This document shows positions 63,801 through 64,000 of a DNA stretch of 64,000 nt, piece by piece. The first letter of the stretch is position 1, and each line of letters begins with the position of its first letter. Source of the DNA: Tetrastigma voinierianum (taxonomy: Eukaryota; Streptophyta; Magnoliopsida; Vitales; Vitaceae); assembly GCA_016808115.1 (NCBI GenBank), contig JAEQBH010002960.1:310001-374000 (forward strand), in the 5' to 3' direction. Position numbers and translations under genes: made by a program. Below the pieces are notes generated by a model that did not search any database, was not told the origin of the DNA, and saw only the letters and a program-made list of their open reading frames with translations.

Positions 63801-64000
63801 CGAATCCTTTTATGAATGTCGGAGGATGTCGATCTAAACCTTTGAGGGTTACTAGGATCTTCTGTCTACTTACTTTATACCGCCAGTGAGATAGCATTCT
63901 CGCCAATACCTCTGGCCTGCCAACCTGGCGATCGAACGCGATTATGCTGACCCGGTACCACTGTGGACGCCCACCATGTCGCCGACTCCGTGCGATTCTG
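60805..64000 (-). mobile_element. Element 4: internal region, cut by the window edge
   Basis: Starts with a polypurine tract (60805-60825) next to LTR-B and runs to the gag N-terminal region near 63990, which matches element 3 around 57876. From polypurine tract to gag start is ~3.2 kb, even shorter than the ~3.6 kb in element 3. Its 5' leader and LTR lie outside the window. Confidence 0.8.
60830..63995 (-). pseudogene. Rearranged gag-pol of element 4
   Basis: In minus-strand order. gag N-terminal part: ~63990-63680, with a WKWARTS-type phrase. Protease C-terminal part: ~63600-63480, with DMSKFDVILGMDWL. Protease-RT spacer: 63485-63190, with RDLQI and PGLPPHGRDF. RT: from ~63060 to ~62850, ending in an EFTM phrase. 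A deletion then leads to IFEIRSF and, at ~62765, QRFENGLKLSI of gag. Protease-like GLEVK and YECEISRILLMV phrases follow near 62200-62110. Integrase C-terminal pieces: ~61650-61500. The gag-into-protease and RT-into-gag joins match those of element 3. Confidence 0.7.

Overview
This is a plant nuclear window, very probably from a eudicot, and nearly all of it is repetitive DNA. The base is AT-rich intergenic sequence carrying relics of two gene families: a receptor-like protein (LRR-RLP) and a Rumi-type (CAP10) protein O-glucosyltransferase. Large Ty3/gypsy LTR retrotransposons have inserted into and around it. The retroelements have the pol order protease, reverse transcriptase, RNase H, integrase and a chromodomain-like C-terminus, with LTRs of about 2-2.8 kb. 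That fits chromoviruses, most likely Tekay/Del-like (clade inferred, not computed). Every open frame in them is broken by many frameshifts and stops. No intact protein-coding gene, rRNA, tRNA or CRISPR array was found. I cannot name the species.

Layout. 1-1.3 kb: flank. 1.28-15.6 kb: element 1 (minus strand), with both LTRs, a polypurine tract, a degenerate Met-tRNA primer site, and a 4.1 kb solo LTR nested in gag with target duplication TAATC. 15.6-21.6 kb: AT-rich DNA with a 420-bp tandem duplication and a broken O-glucosyltransferase. 21.66-24.40 kb: an LRR-RLP pseudogene (minus) that keeps its TATA box, signal peptide, N-terminal cap and transmembrane end. 25.85-36.37 kb: element 2 (plus strand), canonical order. 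36.4-39.3 kb: diverged direct repeats and a long (TA)n tract. 41.78-45.74 kb: a composite solo LTR with a 1.43 kb internal duplication and perfect GAAGC target duplications. 46.3-48.05 kb: a possible terminal exon and promoter of an unrecognised minus-strand gene. 48.99-50.5 kb: an LTR fragment abutting a solo LTR of opposite orientation. 52.18-64 kb: elements 3 and 4 (minus), arranged LTR-internal-LTR-internal and sharing the middle LTR.

The most interesting observation is in elements 3 and 4. Their internal regions share the same rearranged gag-pol order. The N-terminal half of gag runs straight into protease, bypassing the rest of gag and the protease active-site segment, and a C-terminal gag block follows the RT/RNase H connection region. 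Elements 1 and 2 in the same window have the normal order, so this looks like a non-autonomous chimeric derivative that formed before the two copies separated. The LTRs also carry conserved short hairpins in a roughly 65-bp tandem array, and element 1 carries a different, roughly 100-bp array built on a TGCATGTTAGTCATGCAT core.

One caution applies throughout. Variation between repeat units clusters at CTG/CAG trinucleotides, so part of the frameshift load in the retroelements may be sequencing or consensus error at methylated sites rather than real decay.
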